A DNA stretch of 64,000 nt, taken from Hofstenia miamia (taxonomy: Eukaryota; Xenacoelomorpha; Acoela). Positions 10,724 through 20,810 of the stretch are shown piece after piece (the first letter of the stretch is position 1; every line of letters begins with the position of its first letter). A program made the position numbers and the translations under genes. The DNA is taken from assembly GCA_004352715.1 (NCBI GenBank), contig SCFE01000070.1, positions 95,968 to 159,967 of the forward strand, given 5' to 3'. The notes below the pieces were generated by a model. That model was not told where the DNA came from and searched no databases. It saw nothing but the letters and a program-made list of their open reading frames with translations.

Positions 10724-12573
10724 ATGTCAAAAATAGATGGGGAAACATTACATCCTTATTTTATGGGAACGTCAAAGATGCGCTACAATGCATTCACAAA
10801 ATTATCGCCAGAAACAAAGTCTCACATATGGAAAGTCGCAAGGATTGAGGGAAAATTCTTACCAATTGTGCTTGATGCCAACAACAGGCCAAAAGTGAAC
10901 GTAATTATCAGCTGGAAAATTGGAATCGCCAAACAAAACAGAAAAACCAGTACAAGCAATGGAAAAAATACTGAGCAGAATAATTATGCAAGAAAATCCA
11001 TTGGGGAAAATATCATCAATAAGCATCACCAATAAGATGGGGATATGCCCCAGTGAAATCACAATATTTGAAGAGCCAAATTCGAAACAATAACACAGAA
11101 AAACGTGGAGAACATATTAGACTACGAAATGAGATGCTATGAAAGAGACAGCCCGTGATGCACATTCACTAAGATCCTCCAAAGTGCCAAAATGATGAAG
11201 AGAGGAGGTATTACAGAACTGGTAGAGGTATGTGAAATGGTCACAAAGTCCCAAGCAGAAATGCTAGAAGAAGAACAACTATTAACATTGTCTAGATTAT
11301 TGCTATCCCCCAAAACACAACAAATGATCAACAGAATTAACATAGAAAAGTGGGGAGAAATCAGTCCAGCCAAGACCATCGAGTGGATAGAAAGAAACTT
11401 CCAGTGTATCAGAGAACAACAAACAGTAGCAACGATGAAACTTATGTTTACCAAAGTGCTTACACTGACAGAACTGGAGGAACTATTACGACCATATAAC
11501 CAACTCGCTATAGACGTCGAATGCATTACCTCAAGAGTAGAAATGACAGAAGAACTATGATTAAAGCTAAGTCGAAGGGGACTAACTCAGGCATTCTGGG
11601 ATACAATTCCCGGAGCAAAAAATGAACTACCCTGCCACCATAGGCTTAGCAACAGCATCAACCACAGAAGGCCCATACTGGCACATAGAATGAGAGATTG
11701 AGACAAAACTCCTCATCTGCACACCACCAGAGACTATCGCAATACCAATGGTCCTCCCAAATTGGAGAATACCAAAAGATATCAAGGTCGCGAAAACATT
11801 CTTACATGAGTACAAATCATATGTGAACAATGAAAAGAAAGCAAAAGCCATAGTCGACAGAGATGACTATAAAAAATCAAAAGCAATATTGTTACAACAG
11901 AATAACTAAGAACGAGTCTATATAGAAGGCACAATAACGCCGGATCAACTGTACACACATGGGAAACTAATAAATGTACAACTACAAGATTTGAGAAATG
12001 AAATTGAAGAAAGAAATCCCAGAGCTATAATGTTATTCTCTGGAGTAAATGATATAGTCTGGACTGATATATGGGAGAAAAGATACTGATACTACAACGT
12101 CACCAAAAGGGTCGAAATCATTATGATGATGAGGCTAAATAAAAACGACCCCAATACAATCACAGAGGAAGAAGTTAGAAATAACATTAGCTTTTTCTAC
12201 AAGGATGTGGCAAATACTCAAAGTTTAAGAAAAGTTTTCATGTTCTTTTACCCTGATAACCAAATTAGGGAAGATTTAGCACACACAAGTAGAGCTGATG
12301 CACAGATGACGCTTATGATTGGCATCAAGGGAATTCAGTTATATCAAAAATATTATGACATCTTCTCACAGAAAATCAACGAGCTAAGAGAGCTGACACC
12401 AATAGCAGAAGATATTAGAGAAACCCGGTTCCTAAGATACGCAAACGTTACAACAACAGAAAGAGAAGCAGTGCTAAAAATGACAAAACAGACGGAATTC
12501 GCAAAAACAACGTGGTCAGATCAACAGGCAGAAACGATAATTCGAAAAGCTGACACTCTGGTACATGGAGAAT
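10724..12573 (+). pseudogene. Family 1 ORF3 with internal deletion and C-terminal half
   Basis: It starts at KIDGETLHPYF and has the same internal jump as the 6.2 kb copy. It then runs through the 11192-11560 frame (VCEMVTKSQ, EKWGEISP). After a probable one-base insertion in an A run near 11617 it continues in one frame, with stops near 11695, 11908 and 12090, to the 150-residue open frame at 12123-12573. The C-terminal part contains AIMLFSGVNDIVWTD (about 12030-12075), a hydrophobic strand followed by G-x-N-D as in block III of SGNH/GDSL hydrolases, then VFMFFYPDN and a long amphipathic helix region. The hydrolase link is a hypothesis. The gene ends about 25 bases before the polypurine tract. 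Confidence 0.75.
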
Positions 12574-12600
12574 GAGCTGTGCTCAAAATAACACAAGCTG

Positions 12601-12609
12601 AGGGGGGCG
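12601..12609 (+). other. Polypurine tract, family 1
   Basis: AGGGGGGCG lies immediately before the LTR start TGTAGCATC, the expected plus-strand primer site of an LTR retrotransposon. The 60.0 kb copy has the equivalent AGGAGGGCA before TGTAGCATC. Confidence 0.8.
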
Positions 12610-13947
12610 TGTAGCATCATCCAACATTAATCAGAAAAAAGCTGCAAACGTCGCCGAAGATACTAAGATCGAAAGAAAGTTAATTAAAAAATATTACAAT
12701 CAATTAGTTGCTATGATTTCAGATTAATTTGTAAAATGCAACCAAGAATAAAATATGTGTCAATAAAAAGATAATTGTATCTGTNNNNNNNNNNNNNNNN
12801 NNNNNNNNNNNNNNNNNNNNNNNNNNNNNNNNNNNNNNNNNNNNNNNNNNNNNNNNNNNNNNNNNNNNNNNNNNNNNNNNNNNNNNNNNNNNNNNNNNNN
12901 NNNNNNNNNNNNNNNNNNNNNNNNNNNNNNNNNNNNNNNNNNNNNNNNNNNNNNNNNNNNNNNNNNNNNNNNNNNNNNNNNNNNNNNNNNNNNNNNNNNN
13001 NNNNNNNNNNNNNNNNNNNNNNNNNNNNNNNNNNNNNNNNNNNNNNNNNNNNNNNNNNNNNNNNNNNNNNNNNNNNNNNNNNNNNNNNNNNNNNNNNNNN
13101 NNNNNNNNNNNNNNNNNNNNNNNNNNNNNNNNNNNNNNNNNNNNNNNNNNNNNNNNNNNNNNNNNNNNNNNNNNNNNNNNNNNNNNNNNNNNNNNNNNNN
13201 NNNNNNNNNNNNNNNNNNNNNNNNNNNNNNNNNNNNNNNNNNNNNNNNNNNNNNNNNNNNNNNNNNNNNNNNNNNNNNNNNNNNNNNNNNNNNNNNNNNN
13301 NNNNNNNNNNNNNNNNNNNNNNNNNNNNNNNNNNNNNNNNNNNNNNNNNNNNNNNNNNNNNNNNNNNNNNNNNNNNNNNNNNNNNNNNNNNNNNNNNNNN
13401 NNNNNNNNNNNNNNNNNNNNNNNNNNNNNNNNNNNNNNNNNNNNNNNNNNNNNNNNNNNNNNNNNNNNNNNNNNNNNNNNNNNNNNNNNNNNNNNNNNNN
13501 NNNNNNNNNNNNNNNNNNNNNNNNNNNNNNNNNNNNNNNNNNNNNNNNNNNNNNNNNNNNNNNNNNNNNNNNNNNNNNNNNNNNNNNNNNNNNNNNNNNN
13601 NNNNNNNNNNNNNNNNNNNNNNNNNNNNNNNNNNNNNNNNNNNNNNNNNNNNNNNNNNNNNNNNNNNNNNNNNNNNNNNNNNNNNNNNNNNNNNNNNNNN
13701 NNNNNGGATGGAATGGTGAAATTGGATGTGGAGATCCGCTTCAGGCAGGTGCCCACTAGAAGATCACTACAGAGGTTACCGCATGGTTTCGTCACCTAAA
13801 AAGTGATTAGTTAATTGAGGTTACATAATGTAATAGAAGAAACTAGTCAAGCAGTAACCATAAGTAAATCCCTACCTGCAATAACACAGCTAATGTTACA
13901 AGGTAACAGCAGATTAACAGTGATAAAGCCTGGTAGAGGATATTACA
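12610..13947 (+). repeat. Family 1 3' LTR, gap in the middle
   Basis: It starts TGTAGCATCATCC directly after the polypurine tract, like 60012. The first 175 bases are present, then 921 N (12785-13705), then a 3' part matching the end of the 49.7-50.8 kb LTR (for example GTCA-CCTAAA-AGT-GATTAGTT and AGTAAATCCCTACC), ending in ATTACA at 13947. The true LTR length, judged from the other copies, is about 1.15 kb. Confidence 0.65.
12785..13705. other. Assembly gap (921 N)
   Basis: A non-default gap length lying inside the family 1 LTR. Confidence 0.99.
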
Positions 13948-13989
13948 ATGCTACATCAGGGGAGCCAGCAGCTTTTAGTGAATTCATTA

Positions 13990-14560
13990 CCTTAGTGCAT
14001 TTTGTTATCTACTTTCAGGGACTCTGACATTATTTCATTATCCAAGGGCAAATATGCAATGTTAATTTCCCATTCCTTATATATAATATCATGTTTAGCA
14101 AATGGACTTGGTTGTGTGCACATTCATACTGAAGAGGAAATTTTATCAAAATGTTGCTCTCTAATCAGGTTCATTTCTGGTATTAGGTAATGTTCATTAT
14201 TTTCATTTTTAATTAAATCAAAATATTTCAAATCATTCATTTTAGCATGCTCAATGTTTTTGCAGTTCTTTTTAGGTTTTGAAAGTGTGCTACTTTCTTG
14301 TTGTCTAGTTCATAGTTGTTATGAAGTACAACTTTCTTGATTGTGAAAGGTCCTTCCCAAACTTGAGCTACTCTCCATACTTGCTTTTTTTCTTTAACTG
14401 TGGTGGGCATATACACAAATACTTCATGGTGTTCACTATTATAGTGATTGAGGCTGCTGTGTCAGTTGTGGCTTTAATATTTATACTGTTGATTCTGACT
14501 TGGATTAGTATTCTTTCCAGCAATATAATAAAAACTTCATTTGCATGGTCTGGAGACTTG
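13990..14560 (-). pseudogene. Decayed Gypsy integrase C-terminal region
   Basis: Read on the minus strand, 14400 to about 14270 gives EGPFTIKKVVLHNNYELDNK followed by HFQNLKRT. This matches the integrase C-terminal domain of family 2 at 16.9-17.0 kb (GPFTIEKVLDHNTYTLNNGK, HFQRLKRA). Flanking sequence on both sides fits the domain start (YMP...QVW) and the acidic tail, with frameshifts and stops. It is a separate, older insertion and not part of the 16.6-24.5 kb copy. Confidence 0.65.
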
Positions 14561-15230
14561 TAATACTCTTCCTATCAGGAACATTATCAGCTGTGTACCT
14601 CTGTTTTTATGCCATTTTGTTGCACAAGATAAATTTCAAATTTCCCAGTGTAAAATTGCGGTAGTCTGGAGAATTACATAACCAGATTGTCAGGCAATAT
14701 TTACACTCACTTTTTGTTTTAGTATTAAGCATTTGTGAAGGGTTTAGCATTGGTGAGGTTGCCCTTCCTCTACATGGAGATGTTAGTGCTGTTGGCAGTT
14801 GCAAATTGGCTGCCCTTGTTAATTGAGTTTGGTTTTTCCCCATTAGTGTATTGATCAAATTAAGAATATTATTTTTAAAGTCATTTAGTCTGTGCTGTGC
14901 TTTTGCTCTTGTTCCAAGAGTCTTTTTTCAATGTAATTAATGGATGCTGAATGTGCACTAAGTGGTGGATTTGTGGATGAGGGATATTGCTGATAAGCAG
15001 TTTTTGAGCATTGATAATTTCTTGAAATAGGATGATATCTATGAGATCAACCTTCTTTAGAGTATTTAAAGGAGTGGTATTATAATACATTGACATGTTT
15101 CATATTGTAGCATATTCCAAGGCATAATGCTGCTAAGAAGAGAAGATCAGATGATTTGTCAGAATTAAGATCAAATTATTATTTATTGATTATAAACAAT
15201 TTAAATTTAATTATCATCATTATGTTTGTA
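14561..15230. other. Unassigned repeat-like sequence
   Basis: I see no domain here. A 71-residue minus-strand frame (14881-15096) has no recognisable motif. The stretch lies between a decayed integrase tail and a family 1 LTR fragment and may be more of the same old element. Confidence 0.4.
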
Positions 15231-15234
15231 ATAT

Positions 15235-15476
15235 GCAACTAAGAAACAATATATCAAATTAGTACTTGTCAATGAATAATTTGACTAAATGAAGAGGGCG
15301 AAAATGCTTCCATTATTTTTCGCCATTTTGGCAGAAAAATAAATTCAAATTTTGAATGACAGGTACTTTTTGAATTTAACTAAAATAGAGTGAGAATCAA
15401 TTTGTAAACTGTTGAAGTAAATTCTTTGAAAATCTTATTCTTAGATTTCACTTGGTTTGCATAATACTAATCAATT
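15235..15476 (+). repeat. Family 1 LTR fragment
   Basis: About 240 bases match 49739-49984 closely, from CAACTAAGAAACAATAT to TAATACTAATCAAT. The latter lies inside the 5' LTR of the 50-60 kb family 1 copy. The sequence diverges on the right at TAACATCCTCC. Confidence 0.8.
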
Positions 15477-16640
15477 GTAACATCCTCCACCTAGCTTGTT
15501 ACGCCGTGTTTAATCACTGTTAAGGGATGCTTAGTAAACTGCGGGTGAGGTGTTACCCATTTGTTGATCCATCAAATTTCTCTTTCTTATTAACTAGTTA
15601 CGTTAATTAAGTACTCAGGTAATAACCATCACTGTTTAGANNNNNNNNNNNNNNNNNNNNNNNNNNNNNNNNNNNNNNNNNNNNNNNNNNNNNNNNNNNN
15701 NNNNNNNNNNNNNNNNNNNNNNNNNNNNNNNNNNNNNNNNNNNNNNNNNNNNNNNNNNNNNNNNNNNNNNNNNNNNNNNNNNNNNNNNNNNNNNNNNNNN
15801 NNNNNNNNNNNNNNNNNNNNNNNNNNNNNNNNNNNNNNNNNNNNNNNNNNNNNNNNNNNNNNNNNNNNNNNNNNNNNNNNNNNNNNNNNNNNNNNNNNNN
15901 NNNNNNNNNNNNNNNNNNNNNNNNNNNNNNNNNNNNNNNNNNNNNNNNNNNNNNNNNNNNNNNNNNNNNNNNNNNNNNNNNNNNNNNNNNNNNNNNNNNN
16001 NNNNNNNNNNNNNNNNNNNNNNNNNNNNNNNNNNNNNNNNNNNNNNNNNNNNNNNNNNNNNNNNNNNNNNNNNNNNNNNNNNNNNNNNNNNNNNNNNNNN
16101 NNNNNNNNNNNNNNNNNNNNNNNNNNNNNNNNNNNNNNNNNNNNNNNNNNNNNNNNNNNNNNNNNNNNNNNNNNNNNNNNNNNNNNNNNNNNNNNNNNNN
16201 NNNNNNNNNNNNNNNNNNNNNNNNNNNNNNNNNNNNNNNNNNNNNNNNNNNNNNNNNNNNNNNNNNNNNNNNNNNNNNNNNNNNNNNNNNNNNNNNNNNN
16301 NNNNNNNNNNNNNNNNNNNNNNNNNNNNNNNNNNNNNNNNNNNNNNNNNNNNNNNNNNNNNNNNNNNNNNNNNNNNNNNNNNNNNNNNNNNNNNNNNNNN
16401 NNNNNNNNNNNNNNNNNNNNNNNNNNNNNNNNNNNNNNNNNNNNNNNNNNNNNNNNNNNNNNNNNNNNNNNNNNNNNNNNNNNNNNNNNNNNNNNNNNNN
16501 NNNNNNNNNNNNNNNNNNNNNNNNNNNNNNNNNNNNNNNNNNNNNNNNNNNNNNNNNNNNNNNNNNNNNNNNNNNNNNNNNNNNNNNNNNNNNNNNNNNN
16601 NNNNNNNNNNNNNNNNNNNNNNNNNNNNNNNNNNNNNNNN
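15477..16640. other. Unassigned 164 bases plus assembly gap (1000 N)
   Basis: Positions 15477-15640 match nothing else that I can see in the window. Positions 15641-16640 are exactly 1000 N. ORF3 and the 3' LTR of the minus-strand element to the right should lie here, but the gap as sized is too small for both. Confidence 0.9.
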
Positions 16641-17198
16641 AGTGGAGCTGGTGATTCTCTCTTGCGGTTTGTCAGTTTCATTCCTAAATGTAGTTATAAG
16701 ATTTAAATCCCAAATGTTGGGATCGTAAGTAGTTCTCGCCCTTCTTGGGGGGAGCGTATGTGGTTCTAAGTTCTCAGTATTTACATTGTCACAATTGTAC
16801 TCGGTGTCGGAAAAATCATCTTCGGAAAAACTAGTTAAATTATCATATTTTTTGTACACATCAACACCGTTATCTACTAACGTAAATTCATTATTATCGT
16901 CTATAATTACATGTTCTATGTCTTTTATGGCTCTCTTAAGCCTTTGAAAGTGTACCGTTTTACCGTTGTTTAAGGTGTATGTATTGTGATCAAGCACTTT
17001 TTCGATTGTAAATGGGCCTTGCCAATCGTTAGCGAGTTTCCGTACCTGGTGGCTATCAGTTGTGATGCGGGGTAAGTAGGCAAAAACTTTATCACCACGC
17101 TTATGAGGCTCACCATATAATTTTTTATTGAAGTTCTTCTTTTGCCAGATGCTAGATTGGTTGGTATTATGACAAATTGTTAAATGAATTTGTTGCAT
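16641..17198 (-). CDS. Family 2 integrase C-terminal domain and tail
   Basis: About 186 codons before the gap. They encode RQKK-type basic sequence, KLYGEPHKRGDKVFAYLP, a GPFTIEKVLDHNTYTLNNGK domain typical of the C-terminal GPY/F region of Gypsy integrases, then an acidic segment and the tail block YDPNIWDLNLITTFRNE. It is in frame with the integrase core upstream; only a TGA at 17211-17213 separates them. At the matching place in family 1 the same tail block occurs, so it is conserved between families. Confidence 0.85.
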
Positions 17199-17210
17199 AT
17201 CAGTGAGTAA

Positions 17211-17918
17211 TCAGCTTATGTACTTATCCACATTAGTCTCAGCGTATCTTGGAAACATCATCGCTAATGAGGTGGCGGCTTCTCTGCCAAACATGGCTTT
17301 GAAGGGACTTACCCCAGTTGTTGCGTGAACTGAAGTATTATAAAAATATTCAACGCCTTTGATAATTCGCTTCCATTGCTTTCCGGCAGCTCGAGACAGT
17401 GCTACTCGAATTAGTTTAATGAGAGTATGATTCAGTCTCTCCACCAAGCCATTGGCCTGGTGGTGGTAGGCGGTTGTTAACTCATGAATTATTTCCAGTT
17501 CGAGCATTAGTGCGCGTAAAAGGTTGCTCTCAAATTGTGGGCCTCGATCTGAGACTAGCTTGCGCATCGGCCCATACTTGAGGATCCACTCTTTTAGGAT
17601 TTTGTCGGCTACCACCTCGGCGGTGGTGCTACTCAGAGGAATTATGCGGGCAAACTTAGTGAAGTGATCCACAATCACAAGCAAGTGCTGAAAACCCTCA
17701 TCATCTTTGGACAGTTGTTCTAAGTCGACGTGTACTAACTCAATCGGGCCTTCTGCCAATCGTGATTCCATTTCAGTGTGCTGTTGAGGGAAGTGGTGGA
17801 TATTGTTTAGCAAGCACTTTTCACATTTATCAATGACGTCGGTTACAGCAGTGCGGATCCCTGTGGTCACATATCTAGAGTTAAAAGTCTTCTCGGTTTG
17901 AAGAATGCCGAGGTGACC
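17211..17918 (-). CDS. Family 2 integrase core
   Basis: The 219-residue open frame at 17211-17870 carries the two Cys of the H2C2 finger (KCEKCLLN) and a complete D,D-35-E core: Asp49 (VHVDLE), Asp108 (VSDRGPQFES) and Glu144 (LVERLNHT), with 58 and 35 residues between them. These are the spacings expected of a functional Ty3/Gypsy integrase. The finger's first His lies just upstream, across a TGA at 17919-17921. The related copy at 63.6 kb has CGA (Arg) at that codon, so the stop is a CpG deamination. Otherwise it is well preserved. Confidence 0.9.
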   Translation of the reverse strand, partial: GHLGILQTEKTFNSRYVTTGIRTAVTDVIDKCEKCLLNNIHHFPQQHTEMESRLAEGPIELVHVDLEQLSKDDEGFQHLLVIVDHFTKFARIIPLSSTTAEVVADKILKEWILKYGPMRKLVSDRGPQFESNLLRALMLELEIIHELTTAYHHQANGLVERLNHTLIKLIRVALSRAAGKQWKRIIKGVEYFYNTSVHATTGVSPFKAMFGREAATSLAMMFPRYAETNVDKYIS

Positions 17919-19205
17919 TCACTCGTGGACTCTATGTACTAAGTCCCGCTTGAAGTATTCCGGAATGGCTAGACGATTGCTATGTTTGCTCTTCGCATAT
18001 AATAAACCTTTATCGGTTACACACCAATTGTAGCGATGGAAATATCGATTTACCTCTGGTGAAGTGGGGAAATAGGGATCCCTCATTCTCTTCATTATCT
18101 GATCCAGGATCCAATCACGATGCTGATAGCGAATAATCTCTTCTTTCGAGATCTCTTCTTTTAGCGATATCGTGAGAATAGGTTTTCCATTCCAATCAGC
18201 ACTTATCTCAGGTATCAACTGATACTCAGTGTGTGGGATAAAGGAGAAGGGTACCTTTTCACCACCTGGCTTTTTGAGATCGCGCTCATAGCTCAGAAGA
18301 GCCGTCCAATAGTCTGCGTTTAAGTGGAGTTTTCCAGGGCGATGTTTGATGGTAAACGTGAAGTCATCTAAGTATTCGATCCATCTTGCTACAATGGTTG
18401 ATCTGTCACCGCTGAATTTCTTTAACCAAGCCAATGCGCTATTGTCAGTTCGCACAGTGAACTTACGGCCGAGTATAAAGTAACGAAATTTTTTCAGAGA
18501 TTCTACGAGTGCGAGCATTTCGCACTTAGTTGCGCCATAATTCTTCTTGGATGTTCTAAGTTTCCGGCTAAAATATTGCACCGGACTCTCTATTCCGTCA
18601 ATGTCCTGACTGAGGATTCTGCTGATGGCGACAGCGCTAGCGTCACAATCAATTATAAAATCTTTCGTGTAATCAGGGGTATTTAAGGACGGTATTTTCT
18701 TGAGTTCTCTTTTGATTCCGTCAAGGGCTTCTTGCTCTTGCCAGGTCCATTTAAAATCGACGGATTTTTTCAGCAGATTAGAGATAGTTCTTGTTTTGTC
18801 AGCGAGGTTCAGAATAAACATCCCATAATAGTTTAGGAAGCCCATTAAGCGCTGAATATCTCGGCGGGTTCTTGGCGTTTCTATTTTGTCTAAAAAGTCC
18901 TTCGCATTGTTTTTTATTGAGATCTTCCCAGGCTCGACAATGCGACCAAGGAAGGTTACTTTGGTTTGAAGTAGTGCGCATTTAGTTCCATTCACCTTGA
19001 GTCCTGCTCTGTGCAATAAATCCAGGGTTCGACCAAGCTTCTCTAGATGTTCTTCAAAAGTATGGCTTGCAACCAAAATGTCGTCGATATAGGCCAGAAT
19101 GCCTGGTGCAAGGAGGTTTTCGCCATCTTTAAGAATTTTCGTGACATACCGCTGGAAGGTAGCCGGCGCATTACATAGACCAAAGGCCATATACCCATTC
19201 GAGAG
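17919..19205 (-). CDS. Family 2 RT C-terminal half, RNase H and linker (copy A)
   Basis: A 429-residue open frame. The RT box YIDD is at residues 40-43, with downstream RT blocks (FLGRIVEPGK, LMGFLNYYGMF). RNase H follows, with Asp in DCDASAVAIS, Glu in CEMLALVES and Asp in RTDNSALAWLKKF, then the linker to the integrase finger (KRDLVHRVHE). RT copies RNA to cDNA and RNase H removes the RNA. The segment from MAFGLCNAP to SYER duplicates copy B (19206-20116), so the true RT N-terminus lies beyond copy B and the gene is disrupted. Confidence 0.9.
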   Translation of the reverse strand, partial: LSNGYMAFGLCNAPATFQRYVTKILKDGENLLAPGILAYIDDILVASHTFEEHLEKLGRTLDLLHRAGLKVNGTKCALLQTKVTFLGRIVEPGKISIKNNAKDFLDKIETPRTRRDIQRLMGFLNYYGMFILNLADKTRTISNLLKKSVDFKWTWQEQEALDGIKRELKKIPSLNTPDYTKDFIIDCDASAVAISRILSQDIDGIESPVQYFSRKLRTSKKNYGATKCEMLALVESLKKFRYFILGRKFTVRTDNSALAWLKKFSGDRSTIVARWIEYLDDFTFTIKHRPGKLHLNADYWTALLSYERDLKKPGGEKVPFSFIPHTEYQLIPEISADWNGKPILTISLKEEISKEEIIRYQHRDWILDQIMKRMRDPYFPTSPEVNRYFHRYNWCVTDKGLLYAKSKHSNRLAIPEYFKRDLVHRVHE

Positions 19206-20116
19206 CACGCTCGTAGCTCAGAAGAGCCGTCCAATAATCTGCGTTTAAGTGAAGTTTTCCAGGGCAATGTTTGATGGTAAACGTGAAGTCATTTAAGTAT
19301 TTGATCCATCTCGCTACTATGGTCGATCTGTCGCCACTGAATTTCTTTAACCAAGCCAATGCGCTATTATCAGTTCGCACAGTGAACTTACGGCCAAGTA
19401 TAAAGTAACGAAATTTTTTCAGAGATTCTATGAGTGCGAGCATTTCGCACTTAGTTGCGCCATAATTCTTCTCGGATGTTCTGAGTTTTCGGCTAAAATA
19501 TTGCACCGGACTTTCTATTCCATCAATGTCCTGACTGAGGATTCCGCTGATGGCGACAGCGCTGGCGTCACAATCGATCGTGAAGTCTTTCGTGTAGTCA
19601 GGAGTGTTTAAGGACGGTATCTTCTTGAGTTCTTTCTTGATTCCGTCGAGGGCTTCTTGCTCTTGCCAGGTCCACTTAAACTCGACGGACTTTTTCAGCA
19701 GATTAGAGATAGTTCTGGTTTTGTCGGCGAGGTTCAGGATAAACATCCCATAGTAGTTTAGGAAGCCCATTAAGCGCTGAATGTCTTGGCGGGTTCTTGG
19801 CGTCTCTATTTTGTCTAAAAAGTCTTTCGCATTGTTCTTTATTGATATCTTCCCAGGCTCGACAATGCAACCAAGGAAAGTTACTTTGGTTTGAAGTAGC
19901 GCGCATTTAGTTCCATTCACCTTGAGTCCCGCTCTGTGCAATAAATCCAGGGTTCGACCAAGCTTCTCCAGATGTTCCTCAAAAGTATGGCTCGCAACCA
20001 AAATGTCGTCAATATAGGCTAGAACGCCTGGTGCAAGGAGATTTCGCCATCTTTGAGAATTTTTGTGACGTACCGCTGGAAGGTAGCCGGCGCGTTACAT
20101 AGACCGAAGGCCATAT
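19206..20116 (-). repeat. Tandem duplicate of RT/RNase H segment (copy B)
   Basis: Matches 18281-19192 at offset 925 with scattered substitutions. It encodes the same stretch, from MAFGLCNAP through YIDD to RNase H LLSYER. A one-base deletion near 20040 shifts frame between the RT N-terminus and copy B. At the left edge, near 19205, the B frame runs out of register into copy A and stops at 19171. The divergence between A and B suggests joining of two related elements, by recombination or misassembly, and not a very recent slippage event. Confidence 0.85.
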
Positions 20117-20810
20117 ACTTCCACTCGTACAGCCCATATGGAGTGATGAAGGCGGTCTTCGCAATGTCAGCAGGGCGCATGGGTACCTGCCAGTAGGCCT
20201 TACACAAGTCTAGACACGAGAAAAATTTATACTTGCTGGCGTCGTAAAGCAGATCTTTGATCCTGGGCAAGGGATACGCATCCTTGATGGTGATATTGTT
20301 TAGCTTGCGGAAGTCTATGCAGAGCTGATACTTGTCGCCTTGGCGAATGAACACAGTAGGTGCAGCGTACGGGCTGTTGCTCCCTTGTATGATCCCACTT
20401 TCAATTAGGTCACTCAGGATCTTCTCATATTCATGTTTCAAATTTTCCGGCACGCAACGTACGGGTAGGCGGATCAGGCGATCATGTTTCAGTTCAATGG
20501 CATGCTCTTCACCTAACGCTTGTCCAACACTGATGGTACCGTAGTTAAAAACTTCATGCTTGCTGTAAAGTAGAGACGACAGAGACCTTCTTTCCTTATG
20601 AGTTAGATGAGGATGAGAGTTTTCAGAGACCGCGGGCACCTTTACCAGACTCGAGGGAGCTTCGAGGTCATGCACCGTGGTACAGATCGGTAGACAAGTT
20701 ACTGGAACGTTCTCGACCTTTACCAGCACTCCTATTAGCTGCAATTGAGAGATTCCAATCTTTACCGAAGAAGCCGACCCATTAAGGACGGTGACGTATG
20801 TCTTTCCTCA
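20019..20810 (-). CDS. Family 2 RT N-terminal half
   Basis: The 241-residue frame (20019-20744) has the linker from protease (a Leu-rich block ending SLLYSKHEVFNYGTISVG), then canonical RT motifs: RLPVRCVPE, YAAPTVFIRQGDKYQLCIDF, DAYPLPRI and the catalytic-Asp motif FSCLDLCKAYWQVPM. It is in frame with the protease segment upstream except for a TGA at 20808-20810 in a probable former Arg codon. A frameshift near 20040 separates it from YIDD-containing copy B. Confidence 0.9.

Noticed and set aside
9693-12573. ORF3 as a classical Gypsy envelope gene
   Set aside because: The position fits, but I see no signal peptide, furin-type site or C-terminal membrane anchor in any copy. Not excluded for more intact copies elsewhere.
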